Below the pieces are notes generated by a model that had not been told where the DNA came from, did no database searches, and saw only the letters and a list, made by a program, of their open reading frames with translations. From an uncultured bacterium (GTDB lineage Bacteria > Desulfobacterota > Binatia > UBA1149 > CAITLU01): 64,000 nt of DNA. Of this stretch, positions 23,676-31,795 are shown piece by piece. Within the stretch, counting starts at the first letter, position 1; each line of letters opens with the position of its first letter. Location: the NCBI GenBank assembly GCA_903893315.1, contig CAITLU010000022.1:159682-223681 (forward strand), given 5' to 3'. Both the position numbers and the translations under genes were made by a program.

Positions 23676-24589
23676 GGCGCCACGCTCGCGAATATTTCGG
23701 CAAGTGTGTGGCGTGCACGAAAGCCGGTAGCCTGACGGAAGCGTTTGTCGCTGATCGTGCACGGGTACTTGATGAAGTCGATGGCGCCGGGCGGGAAGCG
23801 GTAGATGCCCAGGCTGAAGAGCGTGTTGATCAGGGTGTGCGCCACGGTATCTGGAATCGAAAAGTACGGGCGGCCGATTTCCTCGAGCGCGCGTTTGAGC
23901 GGCACCGCGCCCGGCCCTGCCACGTTGTAGACTCCGCGCACCTTCTTCTCCAGAGCCACGTTTACCGCCTCGGCGAGATCTTCCGCGTGCATGAACTGCA
24001 TCATCGGATTGAAGCCCATGACGGTCGGCACCATCTGGATCTTCATGTAATTGCCGATCGCGTTGTGGACCGAGTGGCCGAGCGTGTTGACGGGCCGCAG
24101 GATGCTGGTGGCGATCTCCGGGTAGCGCCACAGGAAAGTCCCGACAAGACCCTCCACTTCACATAGATCGCGAATCTCGGGAAACGTGCGCGAGGCGTTG
24201 AGGGGGTGCTCCTCGTTCATGTAACGGGCGTTGTTGGCTAACGCGCCGTAGACGTAGGAACTCGACACGACGACGAGCTGGCGCACTCCGTACTCGGCGC
24301 AGTGTTCGAGCAGGTGCTTGGTGCCTTCGACGTTGATCTCGTGGCGTGTGGCGGGGTCGCTGCGAAAGTGACGCACGAAAGCCAGGTGCACCACGGCTTC
24401 GGGTCTTTCGGTGCGGAATACGTCTTCGAAGCGACGTTTGCGCATGTCGAACTGGTGCACGACGACGCCGTCGGGAGCACTCGGCCACGGATCCCGGTCG
24501 ACTCCGATCACTTCCCAGCGACTGCGCGCCATCTTGGCGACCAGGCGTCCGAGACCGCCGGCAATGCCGGTAATGAGGAGTTTCGGCAT
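23672..24589 (-). CDS. Extended SDR (epimerase-like) with altered active site
   Basis: A 305-residue Rossmann protein of the NAD-dependent epimerase/dehydratase type. TGIAGGLGR (residues 7-15) is the TGxxGxxG nucleotide site, VDRD follows the second strand, and VVHLAF and SSSYVYG are in the right places. The catalytic YxxxK is not found: the segment that should carry it reads FPEIRDLCEVE, with no Tyr and no Lys. The protein may bind NAD(P) or a nucleotide sugar without epimerase activity, or use a different mechanism. It is the first gene of a run that continues with the PlsC-like and HupE-like genes. Confidence 0.75.
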   Translation of the reverse strand: MPKLLITGIAGGLGRLVAKMARSRWEVIGVDRDPWPSAPDGVVVHQFDMRKRRFEDVFRTERPEAVVHLAFVRHFRSDPATRHEINVEGTKHLLEHCAEYGVRQLVVVSSSYVYGALANNARYMNEEHPLNASRTFPEIRDLCEVEGLVGTFLWRYPEIATSILRPVNTLGHSVHNAIGNYMKIQMVPTVMGFNPMMQFMHAEDLAEAVNVALEKKVRGVYNVAGPGAVPLKRALEEIGRPYFSIPDTVAHTLINTLFSLGIYRFPPGAIDFIKYPCTISDKRFRQATGFRARHTLAEIFASVAP

Positions 24590-24668
24590 GCGAACCGATT
24601 ACGGCAAATGGCCCCGCGAGGCAAAGGGCGTTCGGCATCGCGCGAGGCTCTGGCATACTGCGCGCCCG

Positions 24669-25607
24669 ATGGCCCATCCAGACCTCGCTACGTACTTCGA
24701 AGGCTGCCTGCTTGGAGTGATGACCGGAGACAGTCTCGGCGGGCGTGTCGAGAGCACGTCCTTCGGTGTTTTGCGCCACCGTTATCCTGGACACGACGTT
24801 CAGGAGATGCATCCGGGCCGCTACGGTTCGGCTTCGGAGATGACGCTGGCATTGGCCGAGTCTCTGGCCTCCGATCCCGAGTTCGACGGTGAGGACTTCG
24901 CACGCCGGCTGTGCCTGCGTTGTCACGACACGCGCAGTTACGGCCAAGGCACCTTGATCTCGCTCGGGCATCTGCGCGGCGGAGCCGACTGGAACCAGGC
25001 CGGTGACGCGCCGGCGGGCCGTGGTTGCTACGGCAACGCCGCGGCCGCACGCGGTGCGGCGATCGGTCTGCTGTACAGCGGCGACGTCGATACGCTGCGC
25101 TGGATCGCCGAAGAGGCGGCGGGCGTCACGCACACCCACGCTCTGGGCGTCGAAGGTGCGGTGGTGTTCGCGCTGGCAACGGCTCTGGCCTTGTCGTCGC
25201 GCGGAAGGTCTATCGTGCCGCTGGCTTTCCTCGAGTCGATCGCGGCCGAGACGCAGATGCGCGAGTACCGTTCGCGCCTCGAAAGCGCGGCGACGCTCGC
25301 CGAGCGCGACTGGGACGAGAAGACCATCGTCGAGCGTCTGGGAAACAACCAGACAGCGCTCGGTTCGGTGGTGACGGCGATCGCCTGTTTTGCCTGCCAC
25401 CCGGCGAATTTTCTCGACCCGGTTTCGGCGGCGATTCGATTGGGCGGCAACGCGACCTCGATCGTCGCGATGACCGGAGCGCTGGCCGGCGCCCGTCACG
25501 GGCGCGCGTCGATTCCTCTCAACTGGCTGGGCGGATTGGAGAGCGCAGAACTCTGCGTCGAAGACATGGCCGGCGCCGCTCGCGCTCTGGCTTCAGTCTG
25601 TCCTTAG
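24669..25607 (+). CDS. ADP-ribosylglycohydrolase-family protein, metal sites degenerate
   Basis: A 312-residue protein with the all-helical ADP-ribosylglycohydrolase (DraG/ARH) pattern: GCLLGVMTGDSLGG at residues 12-25, THTHALGVEGAVVFA near 155, and GGNATSIVAMTGALAGARHG near 259. In active enzymes the first metal motif is TDDT and the last is GGDxDT. Here they read GSAS (residues 53-56) and GGNAT, so most metal-binding Asp are lost. The fold is probably kept but ADP-ribose hydrolysis may be absent or changed; it could be a binding protein. The ATG at 24669 was chosen because the family N-terminus begins directly after it. Confidence 0.75.
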   Translation: MAHPDLATYFEGCLLGVMTGDSLGGRVESTSFGVLRHRYPGHDVQEMHPGRYGSASEMTLALAESLASDPEFDGEDFARRLCLRCHDTRSYGQGTLISLGHLRGGADWNQAGDAPAGRGCYGNAAAARGAAIGLLYSGDVDTLRWIAEEAAGVTHTHALGVEGAVVFALATALALSSRGRSIVPLAFLESIAAETQMREYRSRLESAATLAERDWDEKTIVERLGNNQTALGSVVTAIACFACHPANFLDPVSAAIRLGGNATSIVAMTGALAGARHGRASIPLNWLGGLESAELCVEDMAGAARALASVCP

Positions 25608-25655
25608 AAATCCGCCTGCGGTGTCGAGCGCGTTCGCACTCGCTTCAATACGTCT

Positions 25656-26546
25656 TCAGCGTTTCTGCAAGGCCTTGTTCGGCGCGGGCGGGCGCTGCGA
25701 GTAGTCGTAGAAGCCGAGTTTGGTCTTGCGTCCGAGCACACCCTCTGCGACCAGGTGACGAAGCAGATCGGTCGGCTCCATGCAGTCGTGCTTGAACGTC
25801 GCGTACAGGTTCTCCGACATCGCCAGTACGACGTCGAGTCCGATGTAGTCGGCCAGCGCAAGCGGTCCCATGGGGTGATTCGCGCCGAGGTGCATCGCGG
25901 TGTCGATGCCGCGAATGTCGGCGAGGCCGGACTCCACACAACGGATCGCGTCGAGCATGTACGGCGTCAGCAGACGGTTGACGATGAAGCCGGTTTCGTC
26001 CTTGACGAGCACCGGGGTTTTGCCGAGTCTTTCGACGAAGCCGATCACCGAGGCCGTGACGGCCTGGTTGGTAGTCGCTGTCGGAATCACTTCGACGAGT
26101 TTCATCGCCCCGGCCGGATTGAAGAAGTGCAGACCGATGAAGCGTTCGGGGCGCTTGGTGGCGCTCTGCATGGCCGTTATCGACAGCGTCGAAGTGTTGC
26201 TGGCAAGGATGCACTGCGGGCCCGCGAGACGGTCGACCTCGGCGAACTTCTCGCGCTTGGTTTCGAGTTTTTCGACGATCGATTCCAGGAAGAGATCGCA
26301 ATCGGCCGCCGCGTCGAGACGGTCGGTAAAAGAGAGGCGGCCCATGATGGCGTCTCTCGCACTTTGGTCGAGCTTGCCGCGTTCGACCAGCTTCGTGAGG
26401 TCGGCCTCGATGCCTGAGCGCGCCTTGTCGACCGGACCGGGCGTGGCCTTGATCATGACGACGTCGATGCCGGCGGTTGCGGCTACCTGCGCGACGCCCG
26501 CGCCCATCTGGCCTCCGCCGAGAATTGCGATCTTCGCGATGCCCAT
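25656..26546 (-). CDS. 3-hydroxyacyl-CoA (3-hydroxybutyryl-CoA) dehydrogenase
   Basis: A 296-residue NAD(P)-dependent dehydrogenase with the two-domain 3HCDH fold. The N-terminal Rossmann motif is ILGGGQMGAGVAQ (residues 8-20). The catalytic His is in IGLHFFNPAGAMKLVEVI (about residue 140) with its Glu partner nearby, and the C-terminal domain starts at GFIVNRLLTPYMLDAIR. It ends with the FYDYSQRPP tail typical of 3-hydroxybutyryl-CoA dehydrogenases. It oxidises 3-hydroxyacyl-CoA in beta-oxidation or works in reverse for polyhydroxybutyrate-type pathways. The downstream end converges with the ADP-ribosylglycohydrolase-like gene. Confidence 0.93.
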   Translation of the reverse strand: MGIAKIAILGGGQMGAGVAQVAATAGIDVVMIKATPGPVDKARSGIEADLTKLVERGKLDQSARDAIMGRLSFTDRLDAAADCDLFLESIVEKLETKREKFAEVDRLAGPQCILASNTSTLSITAMQSATKRPERFIGLHFFNPAGAMKLVEVIPTATTNQAVTASVIGFVERLGKTPVLVKDETGFIVNRLLTPYMLDAIRCVESGLADIRGIDTAMHLGANHPMGPLALADYIGLDVVLAMSENLYATFKHDCMEPTDLLRHLVAEGVLGRKTKLGFYDYSQRPPAPNKALQKR

Positions 26547-26582
26547 CTTGTCGTTCCCCCCCCTATTGTTGTCGCGTGCGGT

Positions 26583-27737
26583 TCAGCCGCCGACCCGGAA
26601 TACCGGGAACCAGCCGACCTTGTCGGCTTTGTAGTCGGCGAACAGACGCGGGATCTCGTCGAATTCGTAGATCGGACTGTCCAGAGGCGGCAGCCAACCG
26701 TTTTTTTCGGCGAATTCGACCGCGGCCACTCCCTGTTCGTAGCGCGCGTAGTGGGTGTGCAGGTGCTGGTGGCGCGCGATGCACTCGTTGGCGCGCACCA
26801 ACTCGATCTTCATGCCTTCCTTCCAACCGGCGGTGGTCAGGATGCCCTCGCGCGCCAACACCTTGAGCGTGGCGCGAAGTACCGGCAGCCCGACGTAGTC
26901 GGCGAAGATGTTGACCATGTTGCCGCCGGTCATCTCTTCGACCTTCTTGACGAAGATGTTCTCGGCGACGCGGTATTTCTTCGAGTAGTCCTCGTCTTTC
27001 CCGAGGCGTGCTCTGTCGAAGTAGAGGTCGCCGAATTCGCGACGGTCCACCGGGCGGATGCCGAGGCTTTCGATCGTCGCCAGGCGTTCGTTGGTAGATG
27101 CGACCTGCGCGACCTTGCAGCCGTAGTGCTTGGCCAGCGCCATGGTGCCCATGGAAACGCCGCCGCCCCAGGCCCAGACTTCGGGGTTCGGAAGCTCTTC
27201 CTTGTTCAACAGCAGGCGAAGGGTGCCGTAGGCCAGTTCCCAGTTCGACCAGGCGGTGACGTAGCGCAGAGAAAACGCGGCCCATTGTTCGAGCGGATAG
27301 GCGCTGTTCTTCGGAACCGGGATGAGTTGCTTCTCGTTCATCCTGGTCTGCTTGGCCATGACTCCGATCGAGCCGGGTGCGTCGTAGCCGAAGATGCGCT
27401 CGGGGTAGCCGTACTTGTCGGGAAGGCCGTTGCAGAAGACGATCGCGATGTCGCCTTCGCGCACGGTGGTTACGCCGGCGCCAACCTGATCGACGCGAAC
27501 GACACCGGCGTTGCCGATCACGGTCTTCGCTTCGCCGCGTTCGATGCAGATGTCGATAGGCTTGCGCTCGACGGCGTGGCCCATGTTACCTTCCATCGAG
27601 CCGAACAACGGCGAGACGAGAGCTTCGTGAGGTCCCGGCCCCTCGAACTCGAAAATCTCGCGAACCAGTTCGGTCGGTTCGGCAGTGGCCTTCGGTTCGC
27701 CTGCGTATAGTACCCAGGCGTCAGTCTTGATCGTCAT
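26583..27737 (-). CDS. MDR-superfamily (zinc-less) reductase, crotonyl-CoA-reductase-like
   Basis: A 384-residue medium-chain dehydrogenase/reductase. ATG at 27737 is preceded by CAGGAGCTG; the longer frame start is not supported. The N-terminal GroES-like part includes GNAGVVRVDQVGAGVTTVREGD and a Rossmann domain begins at WAWGGGVSMGTMALAKHYG (about residue 185). The Cys/His zinc ligands of alcohol dehydrogenases are absent, as in enoyl-CoA reductases and crotonyl-CoA carboxylase/reductases, which it resembles in the second half (HYGCKVAQVASTNERLATIESLG). Thirty-six bases separate its stop from the hydroxyacyl-CoA dehydrogenase start, so they may form a short operon acting on acyl-CoA esters. 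Confidence 0.75.
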   Translation of the reverse strand: MTIKTDAWVLYAGEPKATAEPTELVREIFEFEGPGPHEALVSPLFGSMEGNMGHAVERKPIDICIERGEAKTVIGNAGVVRVDQVGAGVTTVREGDIAIVFCNGLPDKYGYPERIFGYDAPGSIGVMAKQTRMNEKQLIPVPKNSAYPLEQWAAFSLRYVTAWSNWELAYGTLRLLLNKEELPNPEVWAWGGGVSMGTMALAKHYGCKVAQVASTNERLATIESLGIRPVDRREFGDLYFDRARLGKDEDYSKKYRVAENIFVKKVEEMTGGNMVNIFADYVGLPVLRATLKVLAREGILTTAGWKEGMKIELVRANECIARHQHLHTHYARYEQGVAAVEFAEKNGWLPPLDSPIYEFDEIPRLFADYKADKVGWFPVFRVGG

Positions 27738-27899
27738 GTGCAGCTCCTGAGAACGACCATAAATGCGGGAGGGTAACGCGCTGTAGGGTGCAAGACAACC
27801 CGCGACCATACTCCGCACAAGAACGGCAAGTTCATGCGAGGAGGAGAAGGCGTGGAGGAGGACTTTGCACGCGAAGGCGAACGGGCGCGCGCCGCAAGC

Positions 27900-27937
27900 A
27901 ACAAAGCCCCCGCGTCTTGCGGCGCGGGGGCTTTGTT
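27900..27937 (-). terminator. Terminator downstream of the Cys-rich secreted protein gene
   Basis: Perfect 15-base inverted repeat AACAAAGCCCCCGCG / CGCGGGGGCTTTGTT with an 8-base loop, located 52 bases past the stop codon at 27990. GC-rich stem with T-rich end on the minus strand. Confidence 0.85.
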
Positions 27938-27989
27938 CAGGTTTGCGCGGCGGACCGGTGTGGCCCGCCGCGCGTTGCGTTGTCGCTTA

Positions 27990-30110
27990 CTAGGGGCAGT
28001 TGGAGCCGCCCGGCAGATCAAACGGAGTGGTGTGATCCGCGCAGTACAGGTCGAAGTCGAAATCGAGGGTCACGCGGCCGGGTCCCGGAAGACCGCCGGA
28101 GGCGTTCACGCCCGAGTTCGACGTCGCGGCCGAGCAGAACGTCGCGACACCTTCGCTGCCGAAGATGCCCGGCGTGCCGGTGGCGGTGACGGTCGGCAGG
28201 AAGCACTTGCGCAGTGCGGTGCCGCCCGGGCCGTCTCCGCAGGTGCCGCAGTCGCCGCCCGTGCAGTCGGCGTCCATGGCGTCACAGTCGGCCTGGTCAG
28301 TGCAGGAGATGTAGCCTTCGCCGTTGCCGCGCAGTTGTCCGTTGCAGAAGGTCAACGGCGGCGTAGCGGCGCCGCACACGCCCTGGTTGGTGCCGGACCC
28401 GTCGTCATCGCATGCCAGGCCGTCGCAGGAGTTCTGCTTGGACTTGACGGTCGTGGCCGTCGTGCAGGTGCCCGCTCCCACTGCGGCGCAGTCGGCGTTG
28501 GCGCTGCAGCCGACCGAGTGGTCACCCGAGCACTCGGCGCAGTGGCAGGTCCCGGCGTCACAGACGGAGGAGCCGGAAAGGGCCGCGGTTATCGTCGCGG
28601 TGCCGTCGGTGAAGGTCAGGCCCATCTTGAGGCCGGTGCCCGTGATGTTCCCGGAGGCTGCAGGCTGACAGTCAAAGCTGACCGGCCCGAAGTCGGGGCT
28701 GTTGGCGTTGGCGTCGCAGGTGAGGCCGTCACGGCTGCCGCCGTTGCAGTGGCCGCCCTTGTTGCCGTCGTTGGCCGTCGTGTCGCCTTCGCAGGTCGGG
28801 CAGGGATGCGTAGCGGTGTCGCCGAGGTGGATCACCGCTGCGGTGCGGGTGATGACGTCGTACTCACCGATCTTGCCGGTAGAGCCGCCGAAGTCCTCCT
28901 GGAAGCGGTTCAGCACGCAGACCGGAGCGTTGCCGGCCGAAAGCGGAAGCGGCGGTCCGAACAGGCAGTGGCAGGTGCTGCCGCCGCAGGCTGCGTCGGC
29001 GCCTTCGATGGTGCTGCACGCGACCGACGCGTCGTTGTCGCAGCGGCAGGTGCTGTAGCCGGCGTACTGCTTGCCAGCAGGGCTGCGGTCGAGAGATACC
29101 GCGCAGTTCTCGCAGTCCGCGTCGCAGCCGGACATTGACACACCGCCGAGGTAGCCGTCTTCGAGGTCGACGTTGTGGCCGAAGCCGGTGTAGCCCGAGT
29201 CCAGGCTGGTGTTGGTGAGTTGCGCGCCGTAGCCGGCGTTGATGACGACGTCGGCGGAGCCAGCGCAGCGGCCGGCCGGCAACTCATAGGTCAAGGCCAC
29301 GAGGCCGCCGCCTACGCGCTTGGCCAGACGGTTCGTGACGCACTTCCTGAGTTGAGAGGCGGTCTGCCCGCAGGCGCCCATACCGGCCAAGGTGGTCGGC
29401 GTGCCGTTGCAGGAAGTCTGGATGGCGGTGTCGAGGGCGGTGTTGGCCGCCGCGATTGCACCCGCGGAATCGTTCGTCGCGCAGCCGTAGCTCAGACCAC
29501 TCAGCGCTTTGTCGCGGGCGCCTTGGCACAATGTGCGAGCCTTGGCGTAGGCGGCAATGCTCTTGCCGAGGTTGAGACCGATGGCGGCCTGGCAGGTCTT
29601 GATCGGCGCCGTCGTCGGGAGTGACGGCAAGCCGAAGGCCTCGGCCGAGATGCGGCTGACGTACTCGTCAGACAGGTTCATCAGGCACGAGGAGAGTTCG
29701 CTGAAAGTGTCGATGCCGGTGGTCGCGCCGCCATCGTCAATTGTCTTGGACGGCGACGGGCAGCGCGGGAACAGCGCGAGTACGGCTGCGGCCGCGGTGG
29801 GGGTCTTGACGGGTTCGCACAACTTGCCGACGCCGGCGATCAGCTTGGTGCGCGCCAGAGCAAGCCCGTGCTTGGTGTCGGCGGCATTGACGTCGTTGCA
29901 GTTGAGCAGGTTGTAGGGGGCTTTGTTGAGGTTGCGCAGCTTGTGACAGAGCGTGACGTTCTTGACCAGAGCTGCCTGGTACTTGGTGATGTTCTTGGCG
30001 ATCGCGCCACGACACTTGGCTTCGGCGGCGGTCTGCGCGTTGGCAGAGCCGGCCACCAGAACAAGGGTCGCGCACGTCGCCACTACGGTGGCGAACGAGA
30101 TAGGCTTCAT
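27990..30110 (-). CDS. Large secreted Cys-rich protein of unknown function
   Basis: A 706-residue protein with a clear signal peptide (MKPISFATVVATCATLVLVA, cleavage near SANAQ). It has dozens of Cys residues, so disulfide bonds are likely outside the cytosol. The first 230 residues are helix-rich with Cys pairs (AEAKCRGAIAKNITKY, LCHKLRNLNKAPYNLL, KTCQAAIGLNLGKSIAAYAKARTLCQGARDKAL), which looks like a repeated helical unit. The rest has many short Cys-x-Cys stretches (CDADCENC, CHCAECSGDH, CGTCGDGPGG). ATG follows AGGAGGAG. A TTGACA promoter and a strong terminator bracket it as a single-gene unit. I do not recognise a known domain; a surface or outer-membrane-associated role is likely. Confidence 0.8.
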   Translation of the reverse strand: MKPISFATVVATCATLVLVAGSANAQTAAEAKCRGAIAKNITKYQAALVKNVTLCHKLRNLNKAPYNLLNCNDVNAADTKHGLALARTKLIAGVGKLCEPVKTPTAAAAVLALFPRCPSPSKTIDDGGATTGIDTFSELSSCLMNLSDEYVSRISAEAFGLPSLPTTAPIKTCQAAIGLNLGKSIAAYAKARTLCQGARDKALSGLSYGCATNDSAGAIAAANTALDTAIQTSCNGTPTTLAGMGACGQTASQLRKCVTNRLAKRVGGGLVALTYELPAGRCAGSADVVINAGYGAQLTNTSLDSGYTGFGHNVDLEDGYLGGVSMSGCDADCENCAVSLDRSPAGKQYAGYSTCRCDNDASVACSTIEGADAACGGSTCHCLFGPPLPLSAGNAPVCVLNRFQEDFGGSTGKIGEYDVITRTAAVIHLGDTATHPCPTCEGDTTANDGNKGGHCNGGSRDGLTCDANANSPDFGPVSFDCQPAASGNITGTGLKMGLTFTDGTATITAALSGSSVCDAGTCHCAECSGDHSVGCSANADCAAVGAGTCTTATTVKSKQNSCDGLACDDDGSGTNQGVCGAATPPLTFCNGQLRGNGEGYISCTDQADCDAMDADCTGGDCGTCGDGPGGTALRKCFLPTVTATGTPGIFGSEGVATFCSAATSNSGVNASGGLPGPGRVTLDFDFDLYCADHTTPFDLPGGSNCP

Positions 30111-30204
30111 GCTTTTGGGTCTCCTCCTGAGTTGGCGACATTCGACCGGTCTCCCCATGGAACCGGCTGACGCATCGCGGGGTCGTTTTCTTACGAGCGG
30201 CGGC

Positions 30205-30233
30205 ACAATGTCCCCTCGTTCGGGGTGTGTCAA
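30205..30233 (-). promoter_or_regulatory. Sigma-70-type promoter for the Cys-rich secreted protein
   Basis: On the minus strand: TTGACA (-35, exact consensus), 17-base spacer, CATTGT (-10, three of six). It lies about 95 bases before the ATG at 30110, leaving a leader of roughly 85-90 bases. Confidence 0.6.
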
Positions 30234-30293
30234 GGTTAAAATAATGGTCGCCAACGCTTGTCGCGGCGCTTTGGCGAGGAACTGTTTCGTGCC

Positions 30294-30324
30294 GCACTGC
30301 GTCGCGACAGGCGCGACGCAGTGC
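30294..30324 (-). terminator. Strong hairpin after the MBL hydrolase gene
   Basis: Perfect 13-base inverted repeat GCACTGCGTCGCG / CGCGACGCAGTGC with a 5-base loop, 55 bases downstream of the hydrolase stop codon. No clear T-run follows on the minus strand, so it could be a terminator helped by other factors or an RNA 3' end stabiliser. Confidence 0.5.
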
Positions 30325-30379
30325 GCCTGTCGACGTGGAACCCAGACCCCGAGGAGTCCCGGCGGCCGAGGCGGATTCT

Positions 30380-31078
30380 TCAGTAGCCCATCGCTCTCAG
30401 GTAGTCGTCCAGGCTCTTGAAACGCATGTAGGGATTGAACCTCTTTTCCTTGCCTATGGTCGAGGTCAGCTCCGAGCCGTAGTTGTGGCCGGGCAGCAGC
30501 ACGGTGTCGTCGGGCAGTGTCTTGAGCTTCTCCGTGAGGCTGTAGTACAGCGCCGAGGGGTCGCTGCCGGGCAGGTCCACCCGCCCGCAGGATCCCACGA
30601 AGAGGGTGTCGCCAGACACGAGGTTGCCGCCCACCAGAAAACACTGTGAGTCGGGGCTGTGGCCTGGGGTATGCAGCACGCGCACGGGAACGCAGCCGAT
30701 CTCGAGCGTGGCCTCGTCGGCGACGGCGACCAGCAGGTCTGCGACGGAGGGCCCGAGATGCCGCTGAAGGTAGGAAGGAGCGTCGGCCTGGTGGACGTAG
30801 AATTTGCAGGGGCGCGCCGACAGCAATTCGGCCAGCCCCTCTATGTGCTGGCCCATGAAGTCGCCGCCGATGTGGTCGGGGTGATGGTGGGTGATCAGGG
30901 CTCCGCTCAGTTCGAGGTCTTCCTCGTCGAGTTCGGCCAGCAACGCACTTATGTCCCAGGCCGGATCCACCAGCATCGCCTTGCGTTCGATGCGGTCGGC
31001 GACGATGTACGTGTAGTTCGCCATCGGCCCGATCTCGATCTGCTTGATTGATAGTCTGGGTTCGCCTTGGGCTTCCAT
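30380..31078 (-). CDS. Metallo-beta-lactamase-fold hydrolase (glyoxalase II-like)
   Basis: A 232-residue MBL-fold protein. The metal motif THHHPDHIGG (about residue 72) is intact, as are LHTPGHSPDSQCF, a GDTLF segment and PGHNYGSE near the C-terminus. These match glyoxalase II/persulfide dioxygenase-like hydrolases. The start ATG at 31078, with AGGA six bases upstream, is preferred over upstream ATGs that lack such a site. Likely a cytosolic thioester or related hydrolase with two metals. It is in a minus-strand run after the cobalamin adenosyltransferase gene (56 bases apart). Confidence 0.82.
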   Translation of the reverse strand: MEAQGEPRLSIKQIEIGPMANYTYIVADRIERKAMLVDPAWDISALLAELDEEDLELSGALITHHHPDHIGGDFMGQHIEGLAELLSARPCKFYVHQADAPSYLQRHLGPSVADLLVAVADEATLEIGCVPVRVLHTPGHSPDSQCFLVGGNLVSGDTLFVGSCGRVDLPGSDPSALYYSLTEKLKTLPDDTVLLPGHNYGSELTSTIGKEKRFNPYMRFKSLDDYLRAMGY

Positions 31079-31134
31079 CTGTATTCCTGGGTTTCTCTGC
31101 GTGGTCATCGGTAGGCTGGCGGCACGAGATGCCG

Positions 31135-31785
31135 TCAGTCTTTTTCGGGGTCTGATGCGCGGCGGCTGGCGAAGCGTCTGCCGGGCGGTGGTGGTTCGAG
31201 TCCGTGTTGCCACAGCACTTCACCGTGGCCGGTGGCGAGCGCGATCCAACGCGATTGCACGAACAGCAGATCGCTCAGGCGGTTGAGGTAGCGCACGGGT
31301 TCGGCCGCCGCCTCTCCGCGCTGTACCAGCGTGGTCGTGGTGCGTTCGGCGCGGCGGCACACGGTGCGCGCGACGTGCAGCATGGCGGCGGCGCTGCCGC
31401 CGCCGGGAAGCACGAAAGATTTCAGCTCGGGCAGGTCGGGTATGAGTTCGTCTATCCACGCTTCGAGGCGCGCGACGTTGGCGTCACCGATGCGGATCAT
31501 GCCCTGGTACTCGCTCTTGGCAGGAGTGGCGAGTTCGCTGCCGAGGTCGAAAAGTTCCTGCTGTATGAAGCCAAGCACCTCATCGATGCGCGCGCCGGCT
31601 TCGCTGCCGGCGCAGGGAGCTTCGGCCAGCAACGCGCGCACTACGCCGATCACGCTGTTGAGTTCGTCGACCTCGCCGTACGAGTGGATCCGAAGGTCGT
31701 TTTTGGCGACGCGCGTGCCACCGACCAGGCCGGTCTGTCCGTCGTCGCCGGTGCGCGTGTACACGCGGTTGATGCGGATGCTCAC
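31135..31785 (-). CDS. Cob(I)alamin adenosyltransferase, PduO type
   Basis: A 216-residue PduO-type ATP:corrinoid adenosyltransferase. The N-terminal ATP-binding motif YTRTGDDGQTGLVGG (residues 9-23) and the Arg in RVAKNDLRI are intact; later FVLPGGGSAAAMLHVARTVCRRAER (about residue 115-140) is the conserved helix. It makes adenosylcobalamin, the cofactor of methylmalonyl-CoA mutase, which fits a genome that degrades odd-chain or branched acyl-CoAs, though no mutase lies here. The start ATG is 10 bases after the PAS-HisKA-REC gene's stop codon, suggesting cotranscription. Confidence 0.93.
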   Translation of the reverse strand: MSIRINRVYTRTGDDGQTGLVGGTRVAKNDLRIHSYGEVDELNSVIGVVRALLAEAPCAGSEAGARIDEVLGFIQQELFDLGSELATPAKSEYQGMIRIGDANVARLEAWIDELIPDLPELKSFVLPGGGSAAAMLHVARTVCRRAERTTTTLVQRGEAAAEPVRYLNRLSDLLFVQSRWIALATGHGEVLWQHGLEPPPPGRRFASRRASDPEKD

Positions 31786-31795
31786 TGTTCAGTAC

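Noticed and set aside
27834..29138. 434-codon plus-strand frame over the Cys-rich secreted protein gene
   Set aside because: It is the complement of a gene with signal peptide, ribosome site, promoter and terminator; Gly/Ala/Val-rich shadow.
31190..31215. GGTTCGAGTCC-like sequence resembling a tRNA T-arm
   Set aside because: It lies inside the cobalamin adenosyltransferase gene and no tRNA-like stems flank it.
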